DNA of 64,000 nt from Variovorax terrae (lineage in GTDB: Bacteria > Pseudomonadota > Gammaproteobacteria > Burkholderiales > Burkholderiaceae_C), in the NCBI RefSeq assembly GCF_022809125.1, contig NZ_JALGBI010000001.1:1798001-1862000 (forward strand), in the 5' to 3' direction. Below the pieces are notes generated by a model. The model saw nothing but the letters and a program-made list of their open reading frames with translations, was not told the DNA's origin and did not search any database. Shown one piece after another: positions 36,255 to 44,748 of the stretch. The position numbers were made by a program, and so were the translations under genes. Position 1 is the stretch's first letter, and the number at the start of each line of letters is the position of its first letter.

Positions 36255-37895
36255 ATGGACATCACCCATGACGTCTTCAACCAGCCCGAGCCGCTGGTCG
36301 ACTACAACCTGTTCGATGGCAATCGGCCATTGCGCGATGCGCTGAAGTTCAACGCGCCGCAGCTGGCCACGGCGGAGCTGGCCGCGCTCGGCGCGCGGCT
36401 CGGCAGTGCCGAGATGCAGGCCCACGCGCGGCTGGCCAATATCCACACGCCCGAGCTGCACAGCCATGACCGCTTTGGCCGGCGCATCGACCGGGTGGAA
36501 TTCCACCCGAGCTACCACGCGCTGATGACGGCCGCCACCGGCGCCGGCCTGCACGGCACGCCCTGGGCCGACCCCGCGGTCTCGCCCCATGTGCGGCGCG
36601 CCGCCGGCTTCATGCTGTTCACCGAACTCGAGCCTTCCATCCTGTGCCCGATCTCGATGAGCTACGCGGTCACGCCCGCGCTGCGCAGCAATGCGGCCAT
36701 CTACGCCGACTGGGGCCCGGGCCTGGCCAGCCGCGCCTATGATCCGGCGCTGAAAATCTGGCGCGACAAGCCCGGCCTGACCATGGGCATGGGCATGACG
36801 GAGAAGCAGGGCGGCTCCGACGTGCGGGCCAACACCACCCAGGCCGCGGCCGATGGCAGCGATGCCTGGGGCCAACGCTACCGGCTGACCGGCCACAAGT
36901 GGTTCTTCTCGGCGCCGATGTGCGATGCCTTCCTGGTGCTGGCCCAGGCGCCGGGCGGCCTGAGCTGCTTCTTCCTGCCGCGCGTGCTGCCCGACGGCTC
37001 GCTCAACGCCATCCGCATCCAGCGCCTCAAGGACAAGCTCGGCAACAAGGCCAACGCCAGCTCCGAGGTCGAGTTTCAGCAGGCCAGCGCCTGGTTGGTG
37101 GGCGAGGAGGGGCGCGGCGTGCCGCAGATCCTCGAGATGGGCACCATGACGCGGCTGGACTGCGCCCTGGGCACCAGCGGCCTGATGCGCCAGGCATTGG
37201 CCATTGCGCTGAACCACACGGCCCAGCGCCAGGCCTTCGGCAAGCCGCTGGTCGCGCAGCCCCTCATGCGCAACGTGCTGGCCGATCTGGCGCTGGAGTC
37301 GGAGGCGGCCACCGCGCTGTCCATCCGGCTGGCCCGGGCCTTCGACCGCCAGGGCGATCCGCACGAGCAGGTCATGGCGCGCCTGCTCACACCGGTGGCC
37401 AAGTTCTGGATCTGCAAGCGTGGCAGCCACTTCGCCCAGGAGGCGATGGAGTGCCTGGGCGGCAACGGCTATGTGGAGGAGGGCGGCGAGGGCATCATGG
37501 CCCGCATCTACCGCGAGATGCCGCTCAACTCGATCTGGGAGGGCGCGGGCAACATCATGGCGCTGGACCTGCTGCGTGCGCTACGCAAGGCCGACGCTGC
37601 CGCCGCGCTGGCGCACGAGCTGGCACCCGCCAAAGGCGCGCACCCCGCGCTGGACCGTCTCGTGGCCGCACTGCCCACGCGTGTGGAAGAGATGGCCACC
37701 GAGCTGGAAGCGCGCCGCCTGGCGCAGGACGTGGCGCTGGCCGTGCAGGCCGCGCTGCTCTACCAGACCGCGCCGGCCGCCGTGTTCGGCGCGTTCTGCG
37801 ACTCGCGCCTGGGCGGCAACTGGGGCCAGGCTTTCGGCACCCTGGGTGCCGGCACCGATTTCGACACCATCATCCAGCGGGCCCTGCCTCGCTGA
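36255..37895 (+). CDS. AidB-like acyl-CoA dehydrogenase family protein
   Basis: The 546 residues start THDVFNQPEPLVDYNLF, as in AidB, and show GMGMTEKQGGSDVRANTTQA, YRLTGHKWFFSAPMCDAF, ECLGGNGYVEEGGEGIMARI and REMPLNSIWEGAGNIMALDL. AidB is a flavoprotein of the acyl-CoA dehydrogenase fold with isovaleryl-CoA dehydrogenase activity; in E. coli it belongs to the alkylation-damage response. Here it sits in an acyl-CoA gene run, with an O6-methylguanine repair gene (ogt) about 4 kb downstream, so either role is possible. The start has only a weak GGGGG leader. Confidence 0.9.
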   Translation: MDITHDVFNQPEPLVDYNLFDGNRPLRDALKFNAPQLATAELAALGARLGSAEMQAHARLANIHTPELHSHDRFGRRIDRVEFHPSYHALMTAATGAGLHGTPWADPAVSPHVRRAAGFMLFTELEPSILCPISMSYAVTPALRSNAAIYADWGPGLASRAYDPALKIWRDKPGLTMGMGMTEKQGGSDVRANTTQAAADGSDAWGQRYRLTGHKWFFSAPMCDAFLVLAQAPGGLSCFFLPRVLPDGSLNAIRIQRLKDKLGNKANASSEVEFQQASAWLVGEEGRGVPQILEMGTMTRLDCALGTSGLMRQALAIALNHTAQRQAFGKPLVAQPLMRNVLADLALESEAATALSIRLARAFDRQGDPHEQVMARLLTPVAKFWICKRGSHFAQEAMECLGGNGYVEEGGEGIMARIYREMPLNSIWEGAGNIMALDLLRALRKADAAAALAHELAPAKGAHPALDRLVAALPTRVEEMATELEARRLAQDVALAVQAALLYQTAPAAVFGAFCDSRLGGNWGQAFGTLGAGTDFDTIIQRALPR

Positions 37896-37905
37896 AGGAA
37901 CTGCC

Positions 37906-38835
37906 ATGAGCGACCTGATCCTTCACCATTACCCCACCTCCCCGTTCTCGGAGAAGGTGCGCCTGATCCTCGGCTACAAGAAACTGCCCTGGAAGTCCGT
38001 CACTATTCCCGCCATCATGCCCAAGCCCGACGTGCTGGCGCTCACGGGCGGCTACCGCAAGACGCCGTTCCTGCAGATCGGGGCCGACATCTACTGCGAC
38101 AGCGCCCTGATCTGCGACGTGCTCGAGCACCGCCAGGCCACGCCCACGCTCTACCCGCCGCACAACAAAGGCCTGGCCCGCGTGCTCGCGCAGTGGGCCG
38201 ACAGCACGCTGTTCTGGGCCGCCATGGCCTACACGCTGCAGCCCAAGGGCGCGGCCACGCTGTTCACCGATCCAGCCCTGGGCAAGGCCTTCGGCGAGGA
38301 CCGCGGCAAGATGAGCGTGAACATGACGCGCCTGCGCCCGGCCGATGCCGCCGCCGCCTACCGCAGCTACCTGCGCCGCCTGGCCAACATGCTGGAAGAG
38401 CATCCGTTCCTGCTGGGCGATGCGCCCTGCGTGGCCGACTTCGCCGTCTACCACCCGCTGTGGTTCAGCCGTGTGCGCGTGCCGTCGATGGCCGGCATCC
38501 TCGATGCCACGCCCGGCGTGCTGGCCTGGATGGACCGCATGGCCGCCATCGGCCACGGCCCCTCGCAGGAGCTCGGCTCCGCCGACGCGATCGCCATCGC
38601 CGCCCGCGCCACACCGGCTGCGCTCGCCGACGAACCGTTCCAGGACGAGCACGGCATTGCGCTGGGCAGCCGCGTCACGGTCACGGCCGAGAGCTTTGGC
38701 CCCGAGTCGACCGAGGGCGAACTGCTCGCCGCCACCCGCATGCACTACACCCTGCGCCGCAGCGACGAGCGCGCCGGCACGGTGCATGTGCATTTCCCGC
38801 GCATCGGCTACGTGCTGCGCAAGGCAGAAGGCTGA
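37906..38835 (+). CDS. Glutathione S-transferase family protein with C-terminal extension
   Basis: The 309-residue protein has a thioredoxin-fold GST domain at about 1-80 (LILHHYPTSPFSEKVRLILG, GYRKTPFLQIGADIYCDS) and a helical GST C-domain. An additional ~95-residue tail with GIALGSRVTVTAESFG and VHVHFPRIGYVLRK follows. Tail and core together occur in a recognisable proteobacterial GST subfamily. ATG 37906, with GAAGGAACTGCC in front, is the start; the much longer open frame upstream is a shadow of the AidB-like gene. It follows that gene by 10 bp and probably conjugates or isomerises reactive products of the pathway. Confidence 0.87.
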   Translation: MSDLILHHYPTSPFSEKVRLILGYKKLPWKSVTIPAIMPKPDVLALTGGYRKTPFLQIGADIYCDSALICDVLEHRQATPTLYPPHNKGLARVLAQWADSTLFWAAMAYTLQPKGAATLFTDPALGKAFGEDRGKMSVNMTRLRPADAAAAYRSYLRRLANMLEEHPFLLGDAPCVADFAVYHPLWFSRVRVPSMAGILDATPGVLAWMDRMAAIGHGPSQELGSADAIAIAARATPAALADEPFQDEHGIALGSRVTVTAESFGPESTEGELLAATRMHYTLRRSDERAGTVHVHFPRIGYVLRKAEG

Positions 38836-38851
38836 GACGAAGAGGACATCG

Positions 38852-40687
38852 ATGCCGGCCTTCGACACAGGGAAGGGACGAGGCACGAGGCGGCGGCGAT
38901 TACTGCAGGCCGCTGCGGCCTGGCCCTTGCTGCCGCTGTCGCCGGCCCCGGCGTGGGCCGTTGCCGGCGCGGCCCGCGTGCGCCCCGGCGATGCCGCGTG
39001 GCCATCCGCGGCGCGCTGGCAGCAGCTCGGCGAGCAGGTCGGCGGGCGGCTCATCCGCGTGCAGTCGCCACTGGTTGCCTGCCGTAGCGAGCCGGCCAGC
39101 GCGGCCTGTGCGCAGCTCTTCAAGGCGGTCAAGAACCCGTACTTCATCGGCGACGACGTGGCCCTGACGCAGACACTGGGCTGGGTCGATGCCTGGACCT
39201 CGATGCCCAGCGCCTATGCCGTCGCCGCGCGGCACACCAGCGACGTGGTCGCCGCCGTCAACTTCGCGCGCGAGCACCGGCTGCGGCTGGTCGTCAAGGG
39301 CGGCGGCCACAGCTACCAGGGCACCTCGAGCGCGCCCGATTCGCTGCTGGTGTGGACGCGCGCCATGAACGCCATCACGCTGCACGAAGCCTTCGTCGCC
39401 GAGGGGTGCGCGGGCCAGGCCGCGCCGCAGCGCGCCGTCACCGTGGAAGCCGGCGCGATGTGGTCGCAGGTCTACGACGCGGTCACCACGCAGGCTGGCG
39501 GCTATGTGCAGGGCGGCGGCTGCATGACGGTGGGCGTGGCCGGGCTGGTGCAAAGCGGCGGCTTCGGCAGTTTTTCCAAGCGCTACGGGCTGGCCTCGGG
39601 CAGCCTGCTGCAGGCCGAGGTGGTCACGGCCGACGGCCAGGTGCGCATCGCCAATGCCTGCACGAATCCCGAGTTGTTCTGGGGCCTCAAGGGCGGGGGC
39701 GGCGGCAGCCTGGGCGTCGTCATCCGGCTGACCCTGCGCGTGCACGAGCTGCCCGAAGACTTCGGCGCCGTGAACTTCAACATCAAGGCCACGTCGCCGG
39801 CTGCCTTCCGCCGCCTGATCGGGCGAGTACTCGACTTCTGCAGCCAGGCGCTGATCGACCCGCACTGGGGCGAGCAGATCCGTTTTCGGCGCGACAACAC
39901 GGTCCAGGTCTCGATGGTGTTCCAGGGCCTCACGCGCAGCGAGGCCGTGGCCGTCTGGCAGCCGCTGCGCGATGCGCTGGCGCGCGAGCCGGGAGATTTT
40001 GTGGTCGACTCCTCGCCGCTGTCGATCGTTTCGACCTCGGCGCGCGACTTCTGGGCGCCGACGCTGGTCAAGCGGGTGCTCGGCTTCATCCGCAGGGACG
40101 AGCGGCCCGGCGCGCCCAGGACCAACGTGTTCTGGCCTGGCGACCAGGGGCAGGCCGGGCAGGTGCTGCATGGCTTCGAGTCGGCCTGGCTGCCGGCCGC
40201 GCTGCTGCAGCCGAACCGGCGCGATGCGCTCGGCGATGCGCTCTTTGCCGCCACGCGCCACTGGCCCGTGGCGCTGCACTTCAACAAGGGCCTGGCCGGC
40301 GCACCGGCCGAAGCGATCGCGGCCGCGCGCGACACGGCCATGAACCCGGCCGTGCTCGACGCCTTCGCGCTCGCCATCCTCGGCACCCAGGGCCAGCCCG
40401 GCTACCCGGGCGTTGCGGGCCGCGAGCCCGACGTGGCGCTAGCGCGCCAGCAGGCGCAGGCACTCGGCCGCGCCATGGCCGAGCTGCGCCGGCTGGTGCC
40501 CGATGCCGGCGCCTACGTGTCGGAAAGCAACTACTTCCAGCCCGATTGGCAGCGCGCCTTCTGGGGCGCCAACTACCCGCGCCTGCAGGCGGCCAAGCGC
40601 CGGTATGACCCGGACGGCCTGTTCTTCGTGCACCACGGCGTGGGCAGCGAGGACTGGAGCGCCGATGGGTTCAGCCCGCGCACCTGA
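38852..40687 (+). CDS. Tat-exported FAD-linked oxidoreductase with BBE domain
   Basis: The 611-residue berberine-bridge-type flavoprotein begins with a twin-arginine-like leader (RGTRRRRLLQAAAAWPLLPL, cleavage near PAWA). The PCMH FAD domain has VVKGGGHSYQGTSS with His153 and QGGGCMTVGVAGLVQSGGFG with Cys224. These are the two positions that carry 8-alpha-histidyl and 6-S-cysteinyl FAD in bicovalent enzymes. The C-terminal BBE motif is SNYFQPDWQRAFWGANYPRL. Such enzymes oxidise sugars, alcohols or alkaloid-like compounds. Being exported, it would act in the periplasm beside the M20 hydrolase rather than in the cytosolic beta-oxidation. The substrate is unknown. Confidence 0.88.
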   Translation: MPAFDTGKGRGTRRRRLLQAAAAWPLLPLSPAPAWAVAGAARVRPGDAAWPSAARWQQLGEQVGGRLIRVQSPLVACRSEPASAACAQLFKAVKNPYFIGDDVALTQTLGWVDAWTSMPSAYAVAARHTSDVVAAVNFAREHRLRLVVKGGGHSYQGTSSAPDSLLVWTRAMNAITLHEAFVAEGCAGQAAPQRAVTVEAGAMWSQVYDAVTTQAGGYVQGGGCMTVGVAGLVQSGGFGSFSKRYGLASGSLLQAEVVTADGQVRIANACTNPELFWGLKGGGGGSLGVVIRLTLRVHELPEDFGAVNFNIKATSPAAFRRLIGRVLDFCSQALIDPHWGEQIRFRRDNTVQVSMVFQGLTRSEAVAVWQPLRDALAREPGDFVVDSSPLSIVSTSARDFWAPTLVKRVLGFIRRDERPGAPRTNVFWPGDQGQAGQVLHGFESAWLPAALLQPNRRDALGDALFAATRHWPVALHFNKGLAGAPAEAIAAARDTAMNPAVLDAFALAILGTQGQPGYPGVAGREPDVALARQQAQALGRAMAELRRLVPDAGAYVSESNYFQPDWQRAFWGANYPRLQAAKRRYDPDGLFFVHHGVGSEDWSADGFSPRT

Positions 40688-40789
40688 GAACGTATCTGAG
40701 CCCGGCGGTCGCATGAACGACAGCGCGGCGCGCCCGCAAGCGGTCCAATAGGCAGTGCAAGGACAACCCCCAAGGACAGGAAGCAATCC

Positions 40790-41695
40790 ATGATTCAGGA
40801 CTTCAAAGGCAAAACCGCCGTGCTCACCGGCGCCGGCTCGGGCTTCGGCCTCGAATGCGCGCGCATCGGCGCGAAGCTGGGCATGAACCTGGTGCTGGTC
40901 GACGTGCAGCAGGACGCACTCGACAAGGCCGCCGCCGAGATGCAGGCCGCTGGTGCCCCCGTGCTGGCGCGCAAGGTCGATGTGGCCAGCGCCGAACAGA
41001 TGGAGGCGCTGGCCGCGGCCGTCAAGCAGCGCTTCGGCGCGCCGCACCTCGTCTTCAACAACGCCGGCGTGGGCGCGGGCGGCCTGGTCTGGGAGAACTC
41101 GGTCCAGGACTGGGAATGGGTGCTGGGCGTCAACGTCTGGGGCGTGGTGCATGGCGTGCGCCTGTTCACGCCCATGATGCTGGAGGCCGCGCAGCAAGAC
41201 CCGGCCTGGCAGGGCCACATCGTCAACACCGCCAGCATGGCCGGCCTGCTGGCGCCGCCCAACATGGGCATCTACAACGTGAGCAAGCACGCCGTGGTGT
41301 CCCTGAGCGAAACCCTGTACCAGGACTTGTCGCTGGTGACCGACCAGATCGGCGCCAGCGTGCTGTGCCCGTTCTTCGTCGCCACCGGCATCAGCCAGAG
41401 CCACCGCAACCGGCCGGGCGAACTCGCGGCCGGCAAGCCGACCAAGAGCCAGATGATTGGCCAGGCCATGAGCGACAAGGCCGTGAGTTCGGGCAAGGTG
41501 ACGGCGGCCGACGTGGCGCAGAAAGTGTTCGACGCTGTCGCCGCCAACCAGTTCTACATCTACAGCCATCCCAAGGCCATCCAGTCGGTGCAGACGCGGC
41601 TGGAAGACATCATGCTGGCGCGCAACCCGACCGACCCGTTCGCCGACAAGCCCGAGCTCGGCGCCCAGCTCAAGGCGGCCTTGCGGGCCGCGTAG
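40790..41695 (+). CDS. SDR-family oxidoreductase
   Basis: The 301-residue short-chain dehydrogenase has the cofactor loop VLTGAGSGFGLECARIG, NNAGVGAGG, NTASMAGLLAPPNMG and catalytic Tyr162/Lys166 (YNVSK). The C-terminal part is longer than classical FabG proteins, as in SDRs acting on hydroxy-lipids or polyaromatics. It is the last gene of the plus-strand acyl-CoA block. The 102-bp gap before it has no clear promoter, and GACAGGAAGCAATCC provides the ribosome site. A dispersed repeat copy begins 15 bp after the stop. Confidence 0.9.
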   Translation: MIQDFKGKTAVLTGAGSGFGLECARIGAKLGMNLVLVDVQQDALDKAAAEMQAAGAPVLARKVDVASAEQMEALAAAVKQRFGAPHLVFNNAGVGAGGLVWENSVQDWEWVLGVNVWGVVHGVRLFTPMMLEAAQQDPAWQGHIVNTASMAGLLAPPNMGIYNVSKHAVVSLSETLYQDLSLVTDQIGASVLCPFFVATGISQSHRNRPGELAAGKPTKSQMIGQAMSDKAVSSGKVTAADVAQKVFDAVAANQFYIYSHPKAIQSVQTRLEDIMLARNPTDPFADKPELGAQLKAALRAA

Positions 41696-41710
41696 GCCTA
41701 TTTTCCCGGT

Positions 41711-41778
41711 TTTCAGAGCCAAAATGGCCTGATGTCCAGGTGCAGTGGTCATTGGTTGCTATTGTTTTGATAGTGACC
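41711..41778 (+). repeat. Dispersed repeat copy 4 (intergenic)
   Basis: It reads TTTCAGAGCC, then GATGTCCAGGTGCAGTGGTC, ATTGGTTGCTATT, and ends TTGATAGTGACC. It lies between the SDR gene and ogt and is one of the two best-matched pairs with the copy at 55380. Confidence 0.85.
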
Positions 41779-41827
41779 GGTGATCGCCCCGAGCGTGCGA
41801 AGCGCCTGCGCTACCATCGCAAGCACT

Positions 41828-42397
41828 ATGTCGGCCTCCGGCTTCACTCTGTTCGACACCGCCATCGGCGCCTGCGGCATCGCCTGGGGGCCGCGGGGCC
41901 TGGCCGGCGTGCAACTGCCCGAGGCCAGCCCGGCCCGCACGCACGCCCGCATGCAGCGGCGCTTCCCGCACACCGGCGAGGCCGTGCCGCCGCCCGAAGT
42001 GCAGGCCGTCATCGCGCGCGTCGTGGCCCTGCTGCAGGGCGGGCGCGACGACCTGGGTGACGTCGTGCTTGACATGACGGACGTGCCGCCGTTCCACCAG
42101 CGCGTCTACGCCATTGCACGTGCCATCCCGCCGGGCCGCACGCTCACCTATGGCGAGGTTGCCGCGCAACTGGGCGAGCCCGGCGCGGCACGCGCCGTGG
42201 GGCAGGCGCTAGGCCACAACCCGTTCGCCCCCATCGTGCCGTGCCACCGCGTGCTGGCCGCCGGGCGCCGCTCGGGCGGCTTCTCGGCCGACGGCGGTGC
42301 GCGCACCAAGCTGCGCATGCTGCAGATCGAGGGCGCACCGCTGGGCGCGTCGCCGGAGACCGCAGGCTTGTTCGACGGGGACGGGCCTGCGACCTGA
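41828..42397 (+). CDS. ogt: Methylated-DNA--[protein]-cysteine S-methyltransferase
   Basis: This is a suicide DNA-repair protein that removes O6-methyl groups from guanine. The 189 residues contain the helix-turn-helix part TLTYGEVAAQLGEPGAARAVGQALG, quoted here as TLTYGEVAAQLGEPGA and ARAVGQALGHNP, and the acceptor Cys139 in IVPCHRVLA. GGFSADGG follows. I chose ATG 41828, which matches the family N-terminus (SGFTLFDTAIGACGIAW); the upstream frame runs into the repeat. There is no clear ribosome site, and TACCAT at 41812-41817 may be a -10 box giving a very short leader. It is partially antisense to a decayed DUF2817 frame. Confidence 0.94.
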   Translation: MSASGFTLFDTAIGACGIAWGPRGLAGVQLPEASPARTHARMQRRFPHTGEAVPPPEVQAVIARVVALLQGGRDDLGDVVLDMTDVPPFHQRVYAIARAIPPGRTLTYGEVAAQLGEPGAARAVGQALGHNPFAPIVPCHRVLAAGRRSGGFSADGGARTKLRMLQIEGAPLGASPETAGLFDGDGPAT

Positions 42398-42464
42398 AGC
42401 CGCGCTGGAATGCCGTTGCACGCGGCGTTCTCGGCTTGCTATTGGCGATGCTGCCCTGACCGGA

Positions 42465-42692
42465 CGTCTGAATCATCGAACCACAGAATCCTTCTATTCC
42501 GTGGACGCCTGATGTGACGATCGACATGCATTTCGATCGCAGAGGACCAAGCAGCACGGCATCAACACACAGCACTTCGCCTGACGCTCCAGTATGGCCA
42601 GGCAACGATATGGTCTCAACTGGAAGCCCTCTGGAAGTGGCGCCAGCCACAAAGCGCTCTCGTGCGGCCGCGTAGGTGGGACCGGATTGCAC
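42465..42692 (-). pseudogene. N-terminal remnant of a DUF2817 (M14-like) peptidase gene
   Basis: Starting at GTG 42692, immediately after the TAA of the Bug receptor gene, about 76 codons read like the start of DUF2817 proteins: TYAAARERFVAGATSRGLPV and SIVTSGVHGIEGFCGSMIQT, the zinc-site HGVEGF-type motif. Homology then stops and the frame runs on, antisense to ogt, as nonsense until 42144. A full member needs about 350 residues, so this is a truncated gene. The TAAGTG junction shows it was once coupled to the receptor gene. The right-hand part of this operon was probably lost when it joined ogt. Confidence 0.7.
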
Positions 42693-43670
42693 TTAGCTTT
42701 CCAGCTTGACGCCCTTCGCCATGCGACGGATGCGCGCGTTTTCCGATGCGTAGAAGCGTGCAGCGTCGGTGAGCGAAAGTACAGGCCCAAATTCAGCACC
42801 GCCCACCTGGATAGCGGCGCGAGTCTCTGGCATCTGCACAACCTGCGCGAGCGCCTGATGGAGCCGCCGCACGGCCCCTTCAGGCGTCTTTGCAGGCACC
42901 ACAGTTCCGAACCACAGAGAATGATGGAAGCCCTTTAGCAGCTTGCCCTCGTCAAATGTAGGCACGTTCGGTGCCATCGGAGAGCGCTGCGGAGTTGCGA
43001 CGCCTAAGATCTTGATTTGCCTGGCGTCCACCATCCCAAGCAAGTTTGCAGCGACGGGAAGAATCGTCAGGTCGATCTGCTGCCCGATGAGGTCTTGAAT
43101 CAAAGGGCCCCCTCCTTTGTAGGGCACATGGAGGAGACGGGTGCCCGTGAGGGCGCGGAAGTTCTCGCCTACGACGTGGTACATCGACCCAACGCCTGTC
43201 GTCCCGTAAGGAAGTTCGCGGGTACCATCAATGCGAGCCAGTGCAATCAACGAATCGACGCTGTCGACCGTCAAACCGGTGCGTGCGTAGAGTGCCAGTG
43301 GAGTGACATAGAACAGGTTGATCATCCTGAACTCTTCCGCCGTATATCGCGTGCCAGGCATCGCCAGTGGCGCCAAGACCACCTCATTCGGGGAGGCGAC
43401 AAGCAGGGTATTGCCATCAGGTGCAGCATTCAGAACCTTTCGGGCGGCCAGGGAGCCGTTGGCACCGGCGAGGTTCTCGACGATCACGGTCTGCCCCAGC
43501 GTCTTCTGTAGCCCTGGCTGGATGGCTCGCGCCAAAATGTCTGATCCTCCCCCCGGCGGATACGGCACAACCAGCGTGAGGGCCTTTTCAGACTGCCCCC
43601 GAGCGAGCGGCGGCAAGGTTCCACTGGCAGCAAGGCCGGCAATCCGAGTCAATGCTTGGCGTCTTTCCAT
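42693..43670 (-). CDS. Bug/TctC-family tripartite transporter solute receptor
   Basis: The 325-residue periplasmic receptor has an arginine-containing signal peptide (ERRQALTRIAGLAASGTLPP). The Bug signature follows: LVVPYPPGGGSDILARAIQP, VENLAGANGSLAARKV and TRLLHVPYKGGGPLIQDLIG. Such receptors bind carboxylates, and Burkholderiales carry large families of them, mostly without their own permease. Codon use is less GC-biased than in neighbours. It is divergent from a LysR gene, its likely regulator, and was followed by a DUF2817 gene of which only a fragment is left. GGAGACAGAAC precedes the ATG. Confidence 0.92.
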   Translation of the reverse strand: MERRQALTRIAGLAASGTLPPLARGQSEKALTLVVPYPPGGGSDILARAIQPGLQKTLGQTVIVENLAGANGSLAARKVLNAAPDGNTLLVASPNEVVLAPLAMPGTRYTAEEFRMINLFYVTPLALYARTGLTVDSVDSLIALARIDGTRELPYGTTGVGSMYHVVGENFRALTGTRLLHVPYKGGGPLIQDLIGQQIDLTILPVAANLLGMVDARQIKILGVATPQRSPMAPNVPTFDEGKLLKGFHHSLWFGTVVPAKTPEGAVRRLHQALAQVVQMPETRAAIQVGGAEFGPVLSLTDAARFYASENARIRRMAKGVKLES

Positions 43671-43723
43671 GTTCTGTCTCCGGTTCTTTGGGTTGCGGAC
43701 TTCAGCTTAAGCGCGACCGTTGC

Positions 43724-43751
43724 CATACAAAAGACATTAAGTTTTTGCATG
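43724..43751. promoter_or_regulatory. Putative LysR-type binding dyad between Bug and LysR genes
   Basis: CATACAAAA (43724-43732) and TTTTGCATG (43743-43751) match as inverted repeats at 8 of 9 positions with a 10-bp spacer. It sits between the divergent starts, close to the lysR ATG at 43770, as expected for an autoregulated LysR system. Confidence 0.5.
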
Positions 43752-43769
43752 TGATAACTTTCGGTGATC

Positions 43770-44666
43770 ATGAAGTACCACCAACTGCGCTGCTTCCTGG
43801 CAATTGCTCAATACTCCAGCATCCGCGCTGCCGCACGGTCTCTGCCACTTTCCCAGCCGGCTGTGACCAAGTCGCTGCGAGAGCTGGAGGAAGACTTGGG
43901 CGTGCCCCTTGTCGTGCGAAGTGTTTCGGGGATCAGGCTTACCGAGTTCGGCGAGGCGTTTCGCCTGCGCGCCAGCTCGCTGATAGAAGATGGGCGGCGC
44001 GCGCGCGAGGAGTTGCAGATGATTCGCGATGGCTCGGGAACCACCGTCTCAATCGCGGTGAGTTCCACGGTCGCGCTAACGCTACTGCCCAAGGTGCTCA
44101 TCGCTTTTCGAAAGGCATATCCTCGCGCGAAGTTGAGTCTGTGGGAGGACGTACAGCCCTCAACGCTGAACCGGCTCCGCGACGGAACTCTCGACCTTGT
44201 GGTGTCCCAAGGGGTGAACGCGCCCGTGGAACCCGATGTGTCTGTCAATTCTCTCTACACGCTTCCATCGATTGTGGGCGCGCGCGCGGACCACCCTTTG
44301 GCACGTAGCCGCTCCCTCAAAAATTTGATCGGCGCGGACTGGTTGCTTCCGTCAAGCGGCCACGAGGCTCACGGAGTTGGAGAGCAGATATTCGCCGCGA
44401 ACGGGCTACCCATTCCCATGAGTATCACCAGTTGTTATTCCCTCTCGGTGGCACTAGGCATCATCAAGAGAATGGACTACCTGAGTGTGTTTGCCGAACC
44501 GCTCGCCAAAGCCGAATTCCGGCATCATGGTCTCAAGGCGCTTCCACTTCGTGAAAGTCTTCCTCCATCAACCGTAAGCGTTTTACGCCGGAGAGACTCG
44601 CGTCTGACAATGGCCGCGGGCGCATTCCTGGAAATCCTGGAACGCCTGGGAAGGGCCGAGAGCTAG
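43770..44666 (+). CDS. LysR-family transcriptional regulator
   Basis: The 298-residue regulator has the helix-turn-helix SIRAAARSLPLSQPAVTKSL followed by RELEEDLGVPLVVR, and a substrate domain with DLVVSQGVNAPVEPDV. The reading frame could begin at GTG 43764, but ATG 43770 gives the usual N-terminus MKYHQLRCFLAIA. It is transcribed away from the Bug receptor gene and shares its lower-GC codon use, so the pair probably moved together. It likely senses the same carboxylate that the receptor binds. Confidence 0.9.
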   Translation: MKYHQLRCFLAIAQYSSIRAAARSLPLSQPAVTKSLRELEEDLGVPLVVRSVSGIRLTEFGEAFRLRASSLIEDGRRAREELQMIRDGSGTTVSIAVSSTVALTLLPKVLIAFRKAYPRAKLSLWEDVQPSTLNRLRDGTLDLVVSQGVNAPVEPDVSVNSLYTLPSIVGARADHPLARSRSLKNLIGADWLLPSSGHEAHGVGEQIFAANGLPIPMSITSCYSLSVALGIIKRMDYLSVFAEPLAKAEFRHHGLKALPLRESLPPSTVSVLRRRDSRLTMAAGAFLEILERLGRAES

Positions 44667-44748
44667 TCCGTTGATTCATGAGGTTGCTCCCATTCGTGGG
44701 CTTGACCCGATCAAGCGCTGCCCGCGACTGAATTGACGGCGGGCAGGA

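Noticed and set aside
42144..42464. Continuation of the DUF2817-like frame antisense to ogt
   Set aside because: Family similarity ends at about 42465; the rest is Arg/Pro-rich antisense of ogt and is treated as non-coding.
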